Assembly (NCBI RefSeq): GCF_021730615.1 | Contig: NZ_JAJLMN010000001.1 | Span: forward strand, 2,677,501 to 2,741,500 | Reading direction: 5' to 3' | Length of the DNA stretch: 64,000 nucleotides | From: Lichenibacterium dinghuense | GTDB lineage: Bacteria; Pseudomonadota; Alphaproteobacteria; Rhizobiales; Beijerinckiaceae | In this document: positions 48,920-58,293 of the stretch, piece by piece | How the letters are laid out: each line of letters starts with the position of its first letter | Position numbering within the stretch: the first letter of the stretch is position 1 | Notes under the pieces: generated by a model | Databases searched by the model: none | The model's input: the letters and a program-made list of their open reading frames with translations, nothing else | Told to the model about the DNA's origin: nothing | Position numbers and translations under genes: made by a program

Positions 48920-50605
48920 TCACGCCGCCGGCCGCGCCGCCTCCTTGCGCTGCTCCGCCGCGAGCGGGAACAGCAGCGTGAAGGTCGTGCCGACGCCCAC
49001 CTGGCTCGTCACCGTGGCGTCGCCGCCGATGCGCCGCATGAAGCCGAACACCTGGGCGAGCCCGAGCCCGGTGCCGCCCTCGGCCTTGGTGGTGAAGAAG
49101 GGCTCGAACACGCGCTTGAGGTCGCCCGGCGCGATGCCGGTGCCCGTGTCGGCGACGCTGAGCTCCACCCCGCGGGCGCCGGCCGAGCGGGTGACGATGG
49201 TCACCCGGCCGCCGCCCGGCATGGCCTGGCGGGCGTTGACCACGAGGTTCATCAGCGCGGCGTCGAACTGCGTCGCGTCCGCCTGGCAGAGCGGCAGGTC
49301 CTCGCCCTTGTCGTAGGAGAGCGCGATCCCGGCCCCGGCGGCGTGGCGCAGCATGCCGTCGAGCGCGTCGAGGAGCGCGTTGATCGAGACCGGGCGGGCC
49401 TGCAGCTCGCTGTTCTTCGAGAAGGCCAGGAGCTGGCCGATCAGCTTGTCGCCGCGCTCCAGGGCCTCCTCGGCGGCGCGCAGGACCGTCTCGTCGGGGC
49501 CGCGCCGGCGCACCAGCCGCAGCGTCGAGGTCATCACGGCGAGGAGGTTGCGGAAGTCGTGCGACACGCTGGCGGTCATCTGGCCGAGCGCTTCGAGCTT
49601 CTGCACCATCACGGCGCGGCTGCGGGCGCGGCGCCGCTCGTCGAGCCGCCGCACGGCGGTGACGGCCAGGGACCAGCCGAGCGCCGCGATGGCGACCGTC
49701 GCGGCGATCGAGGGCCAGGCGATGCGCCACCAGCGCGCCCGCAGGTCCGCGAGGTCGATGCCCACCGCCACCACGAGCGGGTAGGACCCGGCCCGGTGGA
49801 AGGCGATCAGCCGCTGATCCGAGACCGCGCCGGGCGAGCGGAAGTTGCCCAGCGTGGAGGCGAGGTCGAAGCTCGGCGCGGCGGCGAGCGGCAGGGGCGC
49901 GTCGGGCGCGGGCGCCTCGCTGGTCGAGGCCAGCAGGATCGAGCCGTTGTCCTGGTAGAGGTCGATCGAGCCGCGCCGGCCGAGGTCGAGGTTGCGGTAG
50001 AAGTCGGAGAAGTACTGCGGCTCGACGCTCGCCACCACCATGCCGTCGAGGTCGCCCGCGGGCGTCGACAGGCGCCGCATGACCGGGATGGCGCTGAGCC
50101 GCCCCGGGCTGGAGAACAGCGGCTGGCCGACCAGGAACTTGAGGTCGGGGTCGCGCCGGAACTGGTCGAGGTAGGGTTGCGCCGCCCCGTCGGCGACGAT
50201 CCCGGTCAGGGCGCCGGAGGTCTGCGTGACCCGGCCCGCCGCGTCCACCACGGAGATCGCGCGGACGAAGTCGAGCTCGGCCACGCGCTGGGCGAGCAGC
50301 TTCTCGACCGCGGGGGCGTGGTCGGGCAGGGGCGGCACGGTGCTGAGCACCGGCTCCAGCCCCGCCAGGGTCAGGTCCACGGCCTGGAAGGTGCGGGTGG
50401 TCTGCTCGGCCAGCAGGAGGGCCAGGGTGGCGGACCGCGCCTGCGCGTCCTTGTAGAGGTTCGACCAGTAGCCCCAGAGCACGCCCGCCACGAGCAGCAT
50501 CACGGCGAGCATGGCCGCGGCCGCGGCGCGATACACGAGGCGGCGGGAGCCGGCCCGGACGATGTCGAGGGCGGCGCTCGCGCGTTGCTTGAGCTCGTAT
50601 CGCAT
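48920..50605 (-). CDS. Membrane sensor histidine kinase with periplasmic dCache-like domain
   Basis: A 561-residue kinase. A membrane segment near residues 25-48 (AAAAAMLAVMLLVAGVLWGY) leads to a large periplasmic region of about 240 residues with PAS/dCache features (LAQRVAELDFVRAISVVDAA, DLDGMVVASVEPQYF). A second segment lies near 290-315. HisKA has TASVSHDFRNLLAVM with H349, and the ATPase has NLVVNARQAMPGGG, DTGTGIAPGD and GTGLGLAQVFGF. There is no fused receiver, so a separate regulator must receive the phosphate. The start at MRYELKQRA is chosen over an upstream frame. It converges with the GAF-PAS kinase gene. Confidence 0.92.
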   Translation of the reverse strand: MRYELKQRASAALDIVRAGSRRLVYRAAAAAMLAVMLLVAGVLWGYWSNLYKDAQARSATLALLLAEQTTRTFQAVDLTLAGLEPVLSTVPPLPDHAPAVEKLLAQRVAELDFVRAISVVDAAGRVTQTSGALTGIVADGAAQPYLDQFRRDPDLKFLVGQPLFSSPGRLSAIPVMRRLSTPAGDLDGMVVASVEPQYFSDFYRNLDLGRRGSIDLYQDNGSILLASTSEAPAPDAPLPLAAAPSFDLASTLGNFRSPGAVSDQRLIAFHRAGSYPLVVAVGIDLADLRARWWRIAWPSIAATVAIAALGWSLAVTAVRRLDERRRARSRAVMVQKLEALGQMTASVSHDFRNLLAVMTSTLRLVRRRGPDETVLRAAEEALERGDKLIGQLLAFSKNSELQARPVSINALLDALDGMLRHAAGAGIALSYDKGEDLPLCQADATQFDAALMNLVVNARQAMPGGGRVTIVTRSAGARGVELSVADTGTGIAPGDLKRVFEPFFTTKAEGGTGLGLAQVFGFMRRIGGDATVTSQVGVGTTFTLLFPLAAEQRKEAARPAA

Positions 50606-51048
50606 GGCGTCAGCGCGCCCCGGGCCAGGACCGGCCACGACACCTTTCTACCGCGCCTGGCCGCACCGATCCACCTCGATCTCATCCCGGGGTCGTCGCG
50701 GCAGGGCCGGACCACCGCGGAATCCCACGGCCCGACCATGGCCGCCAAGCGTGGCCGATCCGGGGCGCCGTTCGGCCCGATGGCGGGGCGGCTCCGCGCG
50801 AGGATCCGGCCCGACACGGTCGCCGCCGCGAAGGTCTTCGAGGGCAGGTCCCACGCCCGATGCCACCGCGACGACCGCATCCCGGAAGGCCGCCTCGCCT
50901 TCGGCCGACACCTCGTGCGGCGAGCGGCGGGGCGCGGGAGGCACGGCAGCGAGACCACAGCACGGGGGAATTCGGGGGCGAAACGCTCCCGTGCACTGGA
51001 CGCGCGGGTGCGACCCGTGGTGATCTCCCGCCGTCCCGGGAGCCGCGC
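50606..51048. other. Divergent intergenic region
   Basis: About 440 bp between a sensor kinase gene and a lipoprotein gene. Several frames are open on both strands but without starts or coding character. No repeat or RNA gene is recognised. GTCCCGGGAG before 51049 is a modest ribosome-binding site. Confidence 0.4.
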
Positions 51049-51627
51049 ATGCATCGTCGTCCACCCTCGCCCGCGCGGCCCGTCCTCGTGCTGGCGCTCG
51101 CATCGGCGCTGCTCGGCGGCTGCGCCGAGGTGCACCACGGCGTCGAGACGGTCGGCCGGATCGGCGGCGCGCCCGCGGGGGCTGCCGTCGCGGCCGACGA
51201 CGAGGCGCCGCCCTCGCGCCCGGACATCAGGACGGTGCGGCCCCGCGGCGCCCCGCGGGCCCCCTCATCGGATGCGGCGTCGCGCGATCCCGAGCCGCGG
51301 CCCGCCGCCCTGGCCTCCGCCGTGCCCTCGCCGCACCAGATCTTCGACTTCCACCCCGCCGGCTCCCGTCCCGACAGCTGGCGCCAGCCCTTCGTCATCG
51401 ACACGAACGACGGCCCCCTCGCCGCCGACGTGCGCCGCTCGTCGGCGGAGCTGAAGTCCTTCCTGGCGGACCAGAAGGCCGGCCGGGCCCGCAGCACCAC
51501 CGGCACAGCCAAGGTCGACGATGGGCCGACGGGCACGACGCGGAAGCGCTGCAGCGAGATGGACGTCGCCACCGCCAAGCCGGGGTGCGGCGTGCCGCGG
51601 CCGGGGGGCGACGCGGCGGCGCGGTGA
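51049..51627 (+). CDS. Putative lipoprotein of unknown function
   Basis: A 192-residue exported protein. The signal peptide ends in the lipobox LLGGC, with lipidated C25 (LASALLGGCAEVHHGVE). The mature protein has a Pro/Ala-rich disordered linker to about residue 95, then a more ordered part (HQIFDFHPAGSRPDSWRQPF, VIDTNDGPLAADVRRSSAEL). A C-terminal stretch contains two cysteines (KRCSEMD, KPGCGVP). It converges with the MmgE/PrpD gene across 3 bp. Confidence 0.65.
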   Translation: MHRRPPSPARPVLVLALASALLGGCAEVHHGVETVGRIGGAPAGAAVAADDEAPPSRPDIRTVRPRGAPRAPSSDAASRDPEPRPAALASAVPSPHQIFDFHPAGSRPDSWRQPFVIDTNDGPLAADVRRSSAELKSFLADQKAGRARSTTGTAKVDDGPTGTTRKRCSEMDVATAKPGCGVPRPGGDAAAR

Positions 51628-51630
51628 CGC

Positions 51631-53154
51631 TCAGGCCACCGCCGCGCCGGCGCGGCCGATCTCGCCGACGTCCGGCAGGTCCCACACGCCCCAGCAGAGG
51701 TCGATCAGGCGCTTGACCCGGTCGGGCGGCAGGATGCCCTCGCAGAGGTCGGTGAACTTGCCCTCGAGCTGGGCGTCCGTCATCGGGTTCGCCTGGCTGC
51801 CGACCGCGTGCTCGATGAACTTGTGCAGCACGCGCCCGTCCTTCAGCGTCACCGTCATGTCGACCTGGTCGGCGCGGATCGCCGGGTCGACCTCGGCCGT
51901 CACCGCCTTGCGCACGGCGACCACCCGCGGGTCCGTCACGGCCTCGTCGGTGAAGGCCTTCTCGCCGCCGCGGCCCGTCACCAGCGCCACCGCCACCGCG
52001 TGGTAGATGGAGAACTTGCCCTCCAGCCCCGCCTTCGGATCGGTCTTGCCCATCAGGTTCAGCACGAGGGGATGGACCTTGAGGTCGACGGCCGCGATGT
52101 CCTCCGGCCTGATCGCGTCCGCGTCGCGGAGCTGGATCGCGGCGTCGATGGCCGGATGGCTGACGATCCCGGCCGCGAAGGGCTTGTAGGTGTTGAGCGC
52201 GACCTCGTAGCGGGTGCCCAGGCCCTCGGTGACCTCCGACCAGTCGTGGCGCGTGCTCATCGCCTGGCCCCAGCCGTCGAAGCCCTCGATCGCGACCTCG
52301 GAAGCCGTGTAGCCGGCTTGCGCCAGCAGCGCCGACACCATGCCGTTCTGCGCCGCGCGGCCGGGGTGGAAGCTCTTGGTGTCGGAGCCGAACTGCACCT
52401 TCAGCCCCACCGGCTGCGAGGCCGCGAGGCCGATCGCCCAGGCCATGTGCCCTTCGTCGAGCCCGAGCAAGCGGCCCGTCGCCGCCACGGCGCCGAACAC
52501 GCCCGTGGTGCCGGTGATGTGCCAGCCCTTGGCGTAGTGCTCGGGATAGACGGCGTTGCCGAGCCGGAGCTCGATCTCGCAGCCGAGCACCAGGGCGTTC
52601 ATGAAGTCCAAGCCCGCCACGGGCCGGTGTTGCGACCACGCCGTCAGCGCCGAGGCCACCGGGCCGGCGGGGTGGATGATGGTCTTCAGGTGCGTGTCGT
52701 CGAAGTCGAGCACGTGGGACGAGATGCCGTTGACGAGGGCCGCGTGCAGCACGTCCATCCGCTCGGTGCGGCCGAACAGGCTCGCCTGCGCGGGGCCGGA
52801 GAAGGGCATGAGCGCCTTCACGGCCCGGCCGGGGGCGCCCTCGCGCGAGCCGCCGACCGCGACGCCGACCCAGTTCAGCAGCGTGCGCGCCGCCTCGTGG
52901 CGCACGGGCGGCGGGATCTGCTCCACGGGAGCGGTGGCGGCGTAGCGGGCGAGGATGTGGGTGACGGGCTCGGCCGGCGGCCCCTTCGGCGCCGCGCCGG
53001 GCGGCGGCGCAGCGGGCGCCTTGGCGGAGGGCGAGCCGGCGTCAGGGACGGCCGGAGGGGCGGCCGGCTGCGCCAGGGCGGGGCCACCGGCGAGGGTGGC
53101 GGCGGTCGCGGCGGCGGAGCCGCGCAGAAGGGTGCGGCGTTGGATCGGCGCCAT
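51631..53154 (-). CDS. Tat-exported MmgE/PrpD-family protein
   Basis: A 507-residue protein of the MmgE/PrpD family, whose members include 2-methylcitrate dehydratase and cis-aconitate decarboxylase. The family core starts near residue 80 (HILARYAATAPVEQIPPPVR) and carries SHVLDFDDTHLKTIIHPAGP with the conserved DDTH, HITGTTGVFGAVAATGRLLG, and PYKPF-like NTYKPFAAGIVSHPA. An N-terminal twin-arginine signal (APIQRRTLLRGSAAATAATL) and a Pro/Ala linker indicate periplasmic export, unusual because characterised members are cytoplasmic. The start at 53154 keeps the Tat signal intact. Substrate unknown. Confidence 0.88.
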   Translation of the reverse strand: MAPIQRRTLLRGSAAATAATLAGGPALAQPAAPPAVPDAGSPSAKAPAAPPPGAAPKGPPAEPVTHILARYAATAPVEQIPPPVRHEAARTLLNWVGVAVGGSREGAPGRAVKALMPFSGPAQASLFGRTERMDVLHAALVNGISSHVLDFDDTHLKTIIHPAGPVASALTAWSQHRPVAGLDFMNALVLGCEIELRLGNAVYPEHYAKGWHITGTTGVFGAVAATGRLLGLDEGHMAWAIGLAASQPVGLKVQFGSDTKSFHPGRAAQNGMVSALLAQAGYTASEVAIEGFDGWGQAMSTRHDWSEVTEGLGTRYEVALNTYKPFAAGIVSHPAIDAAIQLRDADAIRPEDIAAVDLKVHPLVLNLMGKTDPKAGLEGKFSIYHAVAVALVTGRGGEKAFTDEAVTDPRVVAVRKAVTAEVDPAIRADQVDMTVTLKDGRVLHKFIEHAVGSQANPMTDAQLEGKFTDLCEGILPPDRVKRLIDLCWGVWDLPDVGEIGRAGAAVA

Positions 53155-53263
53155 GGTGTCGTCCTCCCTCGGGAGCCGGGCATCGCGGCCCGGATCTGCA
53201 TGCAATGTTGGCCGGCCAGGGTGGGACGTCAACGGGGCGGCCGGCCGATCGCCGTGGGGGGCT

Positions 53264-54178
53264 TCACCGCTCCCCGAGCGCCCGCACGGCCAGCACGGCC
53301 GCGGAGGCGCGGTTCTCCACCCCGAGCTTGGCGAAGACCGTCTCCAGGTGCTTGTTCACCGTGCGGGGCGCGAGCTCCAGGATGGCGGCGATGTCGCGGT
53401 TGCTCTTGCCGCGGGCGAGCCACAGCAGCACCTCGGCCTCGCGCGCCGTGAGGGCGAAGCGCTCCTTCAGCACCTCCTCGTCGCCGCGCGGGTCGTGGGG
53501 CGACAGGCGGAACAGGAGCTCGCCCGCCCCCACGGCGCCCACGAAGGCGAAGCTCAGCGAGGCGCGGCCGCCGTCCCCCGGCGCCAGCACGGGTCCGGGC
53601 GCGTCGCGGGCGGCCAGCAGCCGCGCCGCGAGGCCGTCCGGCAGGGCGGCGTCCCCGTCGGGCGATGCCGCGCGCAGCAGCGCCGCCGCCTGCGGCGTCG
53701 ACCACAGCACGGCGCCCGAGCCGTCGAGCGCCACCAGCGAGGAGCCCGAGGTGTCGAGCGCGGCGCGCGCGCTCTGCGCCGCGCGGGCGTTGCCGAGGTG
53801 GACGCGGATGCGCGCCAGGAGCTCGTCGAGGCGGATGGGCTTCGTGACGTAGTCGACCCCGCCGGCGCCGAGGCCCGCCACCACGTGCTCGGTGTCCGAC
53901 AGCGCCGTCATGAAGATCACCGGCACGTGGGCGGCCGGGCCGGCCTTGAGGCGGCGGCAGCACTCGAACCCGTCCATGCCCGGCATCATGGCGTCGAGCA
54001 GGATGAGGTCCGGCACGACGCGCCCGACGAGGGCCAGCGCCTGCGCGCCGCCCGTCGCCACCAGCGCGGTGAGGCCGGCGCGCTCCAGCGCCTCGGTGAG
54101 GAAGCCCAGCGTGTCGGGCGTGTCGTCGACCACCAGCACGGTGTCGCGGACGGGGGGCGGCGCCGCCGGCCCGCTCAC
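53264..54178 (-). CDS. LuxR-type response regulator
   Basis: A 304-residue regulator. The receiver domain (VLVVDDTPDTLGFLTEALER) has phospho-acceptor D62 in LILLDAMMPGMDG and the lysine in VTKPIRLDEL. A middle segment of about 100 residues (GSSLVALDGSGAVLWSTPQA) resembles a degenerate PAS domain. The C-terminal LuxR helix-turn-helix reads LTAREAEVLLWLARGKSNRD then IAAILELAPRTVNKHLETVF. The GTG start overlaps the stop of the kinase fusion gene (GTGA), so the two form a cognate pair. Confidence 0.93.
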   Translation of the reverse strand: MSGPAAPPPVRDTVLVVDDTPDTLGFLTEALERAGLTALVATGGAQALALVGRVVPDLILLDAMMPGMDGFECCRRLKAGPAAHVPVIFMTALSDTEHVVAGLGAGGVDYVTKPIRLDELLARIRVHLGNARAAQSARAALDTSGSSLVALDGSGAVLWSTPQAAALLRAASPDGDAALPDGLAARLLAARDAPGPVLAPGDGGRASLSFAFVGAVGAGELLFRLSPHDPRGDEEVLKERFALTAREAEVLLWLARGKSNRDIAAILELAPRTVNKHLETVFAKLGVENRASAAVLAVRALGER

Positions 54179-57100
54179 GGCGCCACGCCCTCGCGCGCGC
54201 CCTCGGCTCCCGGAGGCGCTCCGGCGGCCTCGGCCTCGTCCAGCAGGCGCGCGACGCCGTCGAGGTCGAAGCGGGCGAGGCGCTCGCGCAGCAGCGCGGC
54301 CAGCGGGGCGTCGCCGGCCTCGGCGAGCTTGGCTTCGAGGCCGCGCACGTAGCCGATGGCGCAGAGCCGCCGCAACTCGGCGAGGTCGGCCGCGGCCAGC
54401 GCCGCCGGGGGCCGGGCCGGGGCCGCCGCGGCGTCGGGCGCGGGCGCGCCCTCGATCCAGTCGAGCGCCAGCAGGGCGCCCAGGAGGTCGATGAGGCGCG
54501 ACAGGTCGAAGGGCTTCGGCAGCACGGCGTCGTGGTCGTCCGCCACGCCTGCGGGGGCGCCCTCGGCGAGATTGGCCGACATCATCAGGATCGGCGCCTC
54601 GACGCCCCGCGCGCGCAGGGTCCGGGCCAGCGTCCAGCCGTCCAGGCCGGGCATGGACACGTCGAGTGCGAACAGGTCGGGCGCGACGTCGGCGACGAGC
54701 GACAGGCAGGTCGGCCCGTCGCGCGCGCTGAGCACCGCGAAGCCGAGCGGCTCCAGGATGGCGCGCATCAGCACCGGCTGCTCGGGGTCGTCGTCCACCA
54801 CCATCAGGGTGCGCCGCCGCCCGCGGTAGCCCGCCACGGCCCGCGGCACCGCGACGGCGGGCGCGGACGCTGCCGACAGCATCAGCCGCACGCGGAACAG
54901 CGCGCCGCCCTCCGCCGGCTCCAGCACGGCGATGTCGCCGCCCATCAGCTCGGCGAGCAGCTTCGTGATGGTGAGCCCGAGCCCGAGGCCCGGCGCGGCG
55001 TCGGCCCGCGCCTGCGGCCCCCGGTCGAAGGGCTCGAAGATGCGGGCGCGGTCCTCCGGCGCGATGCCGGGGCCGCTGTCGGCGACCTCCAGCGTCGCGA
55101 CCTGGTTGCGGTAGGACACGCCCAGCGACACGTGGCCGCTCGGGGTGAACTTGATGGCGTTGGACAGGAGGTTGATGAGCACCTGCCGCAGGCGCTTCTC
55201 GTCGGTCCGCACGGCCGCCGGCAGCGCGTCGAGGCCGGACACGCGGAACTCCAGCCCCTTGGCCGAGGCCTGCAGCCGGACCATGTCGACGAGGCCGGCG
55301 AAGAACTCCGCCGTGCGCACGCGGTCCGAGCGGATCTGCAGCCGCCCGGCCTCGATCTTGGACACGTCGAGCAGCCCGTCGATGAGGCCGGACAGGTGCT
55401 CGGCCGAGCGGCGGATGACGCGCAGCCCGTTGCGCCGCGCGGGGGGCAGGTCGCCGTCGCGCTCCATCAGCTGCGCGTAGCCCAGCACCGCGTTGAGCGG
55501 CGTGCGCAGCTCGTGGCTGAGGCCCACCACGTAGCGGCTCTTGGCGGAGTTGGCGGCCTCGGCCACGTCGCGCGCGCGCTGCAGCTCGGCGTCGGTGCGG
55601 CGGTGGGCCGCGATCTCGTCGAGAAGCAGCGCGGTCTGGCGGGCGGATTCGTCCTGCGCGGCGCGCCGGCTCTCGCCCGCGAGCGTGAAGAACCAGGCCA
55701 GCACGCCCGACACGATCGACAGGATGGCGAAGGCTGCCCAGAGCGTGCGGTCGACCACCGGGCGGATCTCCGGCCCCGTGGCGGCGGCGCCGAAGTCGAT
55801 CAGCAGCAGCACCGCGCTGACGACCAGCACGAAGCACAGGAAGGTGCCGCCGAACTGCACGGCGGAGCGGGTGACGCGGGACCCCCAGCGCCGCGGCAGC
55901 AGCGCGCGCAGCGCCGCCATGGCCTGCACGGGCGCCGTGGCGCCGGGCCGGCACAGGTCGCCGCAGCGCGCGTCGAGCGAGCAGCACAGCGAGCAGATCG
56001 GCCCCGCGTAGGCCGGGCAGTGCGCCATGTCCTCCGGCTCGAACGGGTGGGCGCAGATCGAGCAGGCGACGGAGGCGCCGCCCGACGGTGCGGCCCGCGC
56101 CCGGCGGGCCGGCATGCGGTGGCGGCGGGCCAGCAGCGCGATGAGGGGCGCCGCGGCGAGCGCCGTGCCGAGCGCCACGAAGGGGGCCAGCGCGGCCGGA
56201 GCTTCCCCGAAGGCGCCCGCGGCGGCGAGCAGCGCCACCAGCGTCGCGATCCCCATGGCGCCGCAGCCGACGGGGTCGATGTCGGGCAGGTGGGCGCGCA
56301 TGAAGGCGATGCCGGGGGGCGACAGGCCGAGCGGCTTGTTGACCGCGAGGTCGGCCACCACCGCGCCGAGCCAGGCCACCGCCACCACGGCGAAGAGGCT
56401 GAGCACGCGCTCCAGCGCCGCGTAGATGCCGAGCTCCATCAGCAGGAGCGCGATGGCGACGTTGAACACCAGCCACACCACGCGGCCGGGGTGCGAGTGG
56501 GTGAGGCGGGAGAAGAAGTTCGACCAGGCGAGCGAGCCCGCATAGGCGTTCATGACGTTGATCTTGAGCTGGGACACCACCACGAAGCCGGCGGTGAGCC
56601 AGGCCACCGCGGCCGGCGCGTCGAGCACGCGGCCGAAGGCGACGCGGTACATCTCGGCCGGATCGGCGGCGTGGTCGGGGGCGACGCCGGCGCGCAGCGC
56701 CATGACGGCGAGCAGCGAGCCGAACAGCAGCTTGGGGGCGCCGAACACGATCCAGCCCGGCCCCGCGGCCAGCAGCGACCACCACCAGGCCCGCGCGGCC
56801 CGCCCCGGCGCCGGGCGGGCGGGGAGGAAGCGCAGCACGTCCACCTGCTCGCCGATCTGCGGCATCAGGGCCAGGATCACGGAGGCGGCGCCGCCGAACC
56901 CTCGGAGGTCGAAGCCGCCGGCGGCCGGCATCGCGAGGCCGCCGAACCGCGTCCAGTCGAGCACGGCCGCGCGGTCGTGCCACGCGATGAAGGCGACGGG
57001 CAGGAGGTTCAGCCCGATCCACAGCGGCTGGGTGAGGAGCTGGAAGCGGCTGATCCAGCTGATGCCGTGCGTGACCAGCGGGATCACGGCCAGCGCGCTG

Positions 57101-57564
57101 ACGAGGTAGCCGGCGGGCAAGGGCACGCCGAAGAACAGCTTCAGCGCCGTCGCCATGATCGACCCCTCGATGGCGAAGAGCATGAAGGTGAAGGTGGCGT
57201 AGACCAGCGAGGTCACGGTCGAGCCGATGTAGCCGAAGCCCGCGCCGCGCGTCAGCAGGTCGACGTCCACCCCGTAGCGCGCCGCGTAGAACGAGATCGG
57301 CAGGCCGGTGAGGAACAGCACGGCGCCGACGACCAGCGTCGCGGCCAGCACGTTGGAGAAGCCGTAGGTGAGGGTGACGCTGCCTCCGATCGCCTCCAGC
57401 GCCAGGAACGAGATGGCGCCGAGCGCCGTCTGCCCGACGCGCGACGACGACCAGCGCCGCGCACCCTTGGCGGTGAAGCGCAGCGCGAAGTCCTCCAGCG
57501 TCTCGTCGGCGACCCATCGGTTGTAGTCGCGCCTGACGGGCAGGATGCGTTGGCGTCCGGTCAT
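54175..57564 (-). CDS. NCS1-permease / Cys-rich / hybrid histidine kinase fusion
   Basis: A 1129-residue membrane kinase. Residues 1-470 are an NCS1-type (purine/cytosine/thiamine/allantoin) permease with about 12 helices (DYNRWVADETLEDFALRFTA, LEAIGGSVTLTYGFSNVLAA). A Cys-rich module at 501-540 reads CSICAHPFEPEDMAHCPAYA then GPICSLCCSLDARCGDLC. Two further membrane segments follow. HisKA has GLSHELRTPLNAVLGYAQL (H684); HATPase_c has NLLSNAIKFTPSGH and LGLGLTITKLL. The receiver has D968 in FALDVSMPGLDG. Like CbrA, a transporter domain seems to be used as sensor, here for a nucleobase-like solute. GGGGGAG precedes the ATG. It is coupled to the LuxR regulator. Confidence 0.9.
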   Translation of the reverse strand: MTGRQRILPVRRDYNRWVADETLEDFALRFTAKGARRWSSSRVGQTALGAISFLALEAIGGSVTLTYGFSNVLAATLVVGAVLFLTGLPISFYAARYGVDVDLLTRGAGFGYIGSTVTSLVYATFTFMLFAIEGSIMATALKLFFGVPLPAGYLVSALAVIPLVTHGISWISRFQLLTQPLWIGLNLLPVAFIAWHDRAAVLDWTRFGGLAMPAAGGFDLRGFGGAASVILALMPQIGEQVDVLRFLPARPAPGRAARAWWWSLLAAGPGWIVFGAPKLLFGSLLAVMALRAGVAPDHAADPAEMYRVAFGRVLDAPAAVAWLTAGFVVVSQLKINVMNAYAGSLAWSNFFSRLTHSHPGRVVWLVFNVAIALLLMELGIYAALERVLSLFAVVAVAWLGAVVADLAVNKPLGLSPPGIAFMRAHLPDIDPVGCGAMGIATLVALLAAAGAFGEAPAALAPFVALGTALAAAPLIALLARRHRMPARRARAAPSGGASVACSICAHPFEPEDMAHCPAYAGPICSLCCSLDARCGDLCRPGATAPVQAMAALRALLPRRWGSRVTRSAVQFGGTFLCFVLVVSAVLLLIDFGAAATGPEIRPVVDRTLWAAFAILSIVSGVLAWFFTLAGESRRAAQDESARQTALLLDEIAAHRRTDAELQRARDVAEAANSAKSRYVVGLSHELRTPLNAVLGYAQLMERDGDLPPARRNGLRVIRRSAEHLSGLIDGLLDVSKIEAGRLQIRSDRVRTAEFFAGLVDMVRLQASAKGLEFRVSGLDALPAAVRTDEKRLRQVLINLLSNAIKFTPSGHVSLGVSYRNQVATLEVADSGPGIAPEDRARIFEPFDRGPQARADAAPGLGLGLTITKLLAELMGGDIAVLEPAEGGALFRVRLMLSAASAPAVAVPRAVAGYRGRRRTLMVVDDDPEQPVLMRAILEPLGFAVLSARDGPTCLSLVADVAPDLFALDVSMPGLDGWTLARTLRARGVEAPILMMSANLAEGAPAGVADDHDAVLPKPFDLSRLIDLLGALLALDWIEGAPAPDAAAAPARPPAALAAADLAELRRLCAIGYVRGLEAKLAEAGDAPLAALLRERLARFDLDGVARLLDEAEAAGAPPGAEGAREGVAP

Positions 57565-57713
57565 CTCTCCCCCGTGCGGGCCCATGCAGGTTATGGGCCG
57601 GGGAGGGGCGGAGTTGGCAAGGGGGGAGGACAGGGGCGGCTCGTGGCGCAGACGCACGAGCCCACAGTTGGCATAAACATGACCGCCCCACCCCCCGAGC
57701 GCTCTACCCCACG

Positions 57714-58217
57714 ATGCCCCTCCCCCCACCCGCCTCCCGCATCTCCCTCGCGACCCGCCTGGAGCTCAACGCCATCGCGGACGAGATCGCGGCCGACGGC
57801 GACACCTTTCCGGACCCGCTCGCGCGCCGCCTGATCGCCCTGCTGCCCCTCACCCCGCGGCCGAGCGCCGTCCAGCTCGGGGCGTCGTGGTCGGCGCCGG
57901 GCGGCGTCGCGCAGGGGCTGACCGACACGGGCCACACCGCCGCGGCGGACGCGGGCGGCGGGGAGCGCGGCTTCACGCTGGGGTCGGACGGGACGTTCCG
58001 CGTCGGGCAGTGGAAGCTCGGCCACCGGCCCGGCATCGTCGAGATCGGGCGGGTGATGGAGGGGCGGGCCGAGCCGCGCCAGTGCCGGCTGCGCTACGAC
58101 AGGGCCACGGGCGCGCCTGTCGACATGCAGTGGCGGCGCTGGGTGCGGCTCGGCCTCGGCCGCGTGTCGGTCAGCCTGGTGGCGGGCTGGCGACACTGGA
58201 AGCGCCCGGTCCCGTGA
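57714..58217 (+). CDS. Unknown soluble protein
   Basis: A 167-residue protein with an N-terminal helix (RISLATRLELNAIADEIAAD), a Pro/Ala linker, then a beta-rich C-terminal half (GFTLGSDGTFRVGQWKLGHR, GIVEIGRVMEGRAEPRQCRL). No family is recognised and no export signal is seen. It is divergent from the large kinase gene and lies 76 bp before arfB. Confidence 0.55.
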   Translation: MPLPPPASRISLATRLELNAIADEIAADGDTFPDPLARRLIALLPLTPRPSAVQLGASWSAPGGVAQGLTDTGHTAAADAGGGERGFTLGSDGTFRVGQWKLGHRPGIVEIGRVMEGRAEPRQCRLRYDRATGAPVDMQWRRWVRLGLGRVSVSLVAGWRHWKRPVP

Positions 58218-58293
58218 CGGCGAGCCCGGAGCGCGACGCCTCGCGCCGCCGCCGCCTCTCCTGTATGAAGCGCGGCGGGCGGGGGATGGCCGG

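Noticed and set aside
54532-57834. An 1100-codon open frame on the plus strand opposite the kinase fusion
   Set aside because: It is a shadow frame of the kinase gene, made of His/Arg/Gln-rich low-complexity sequence.
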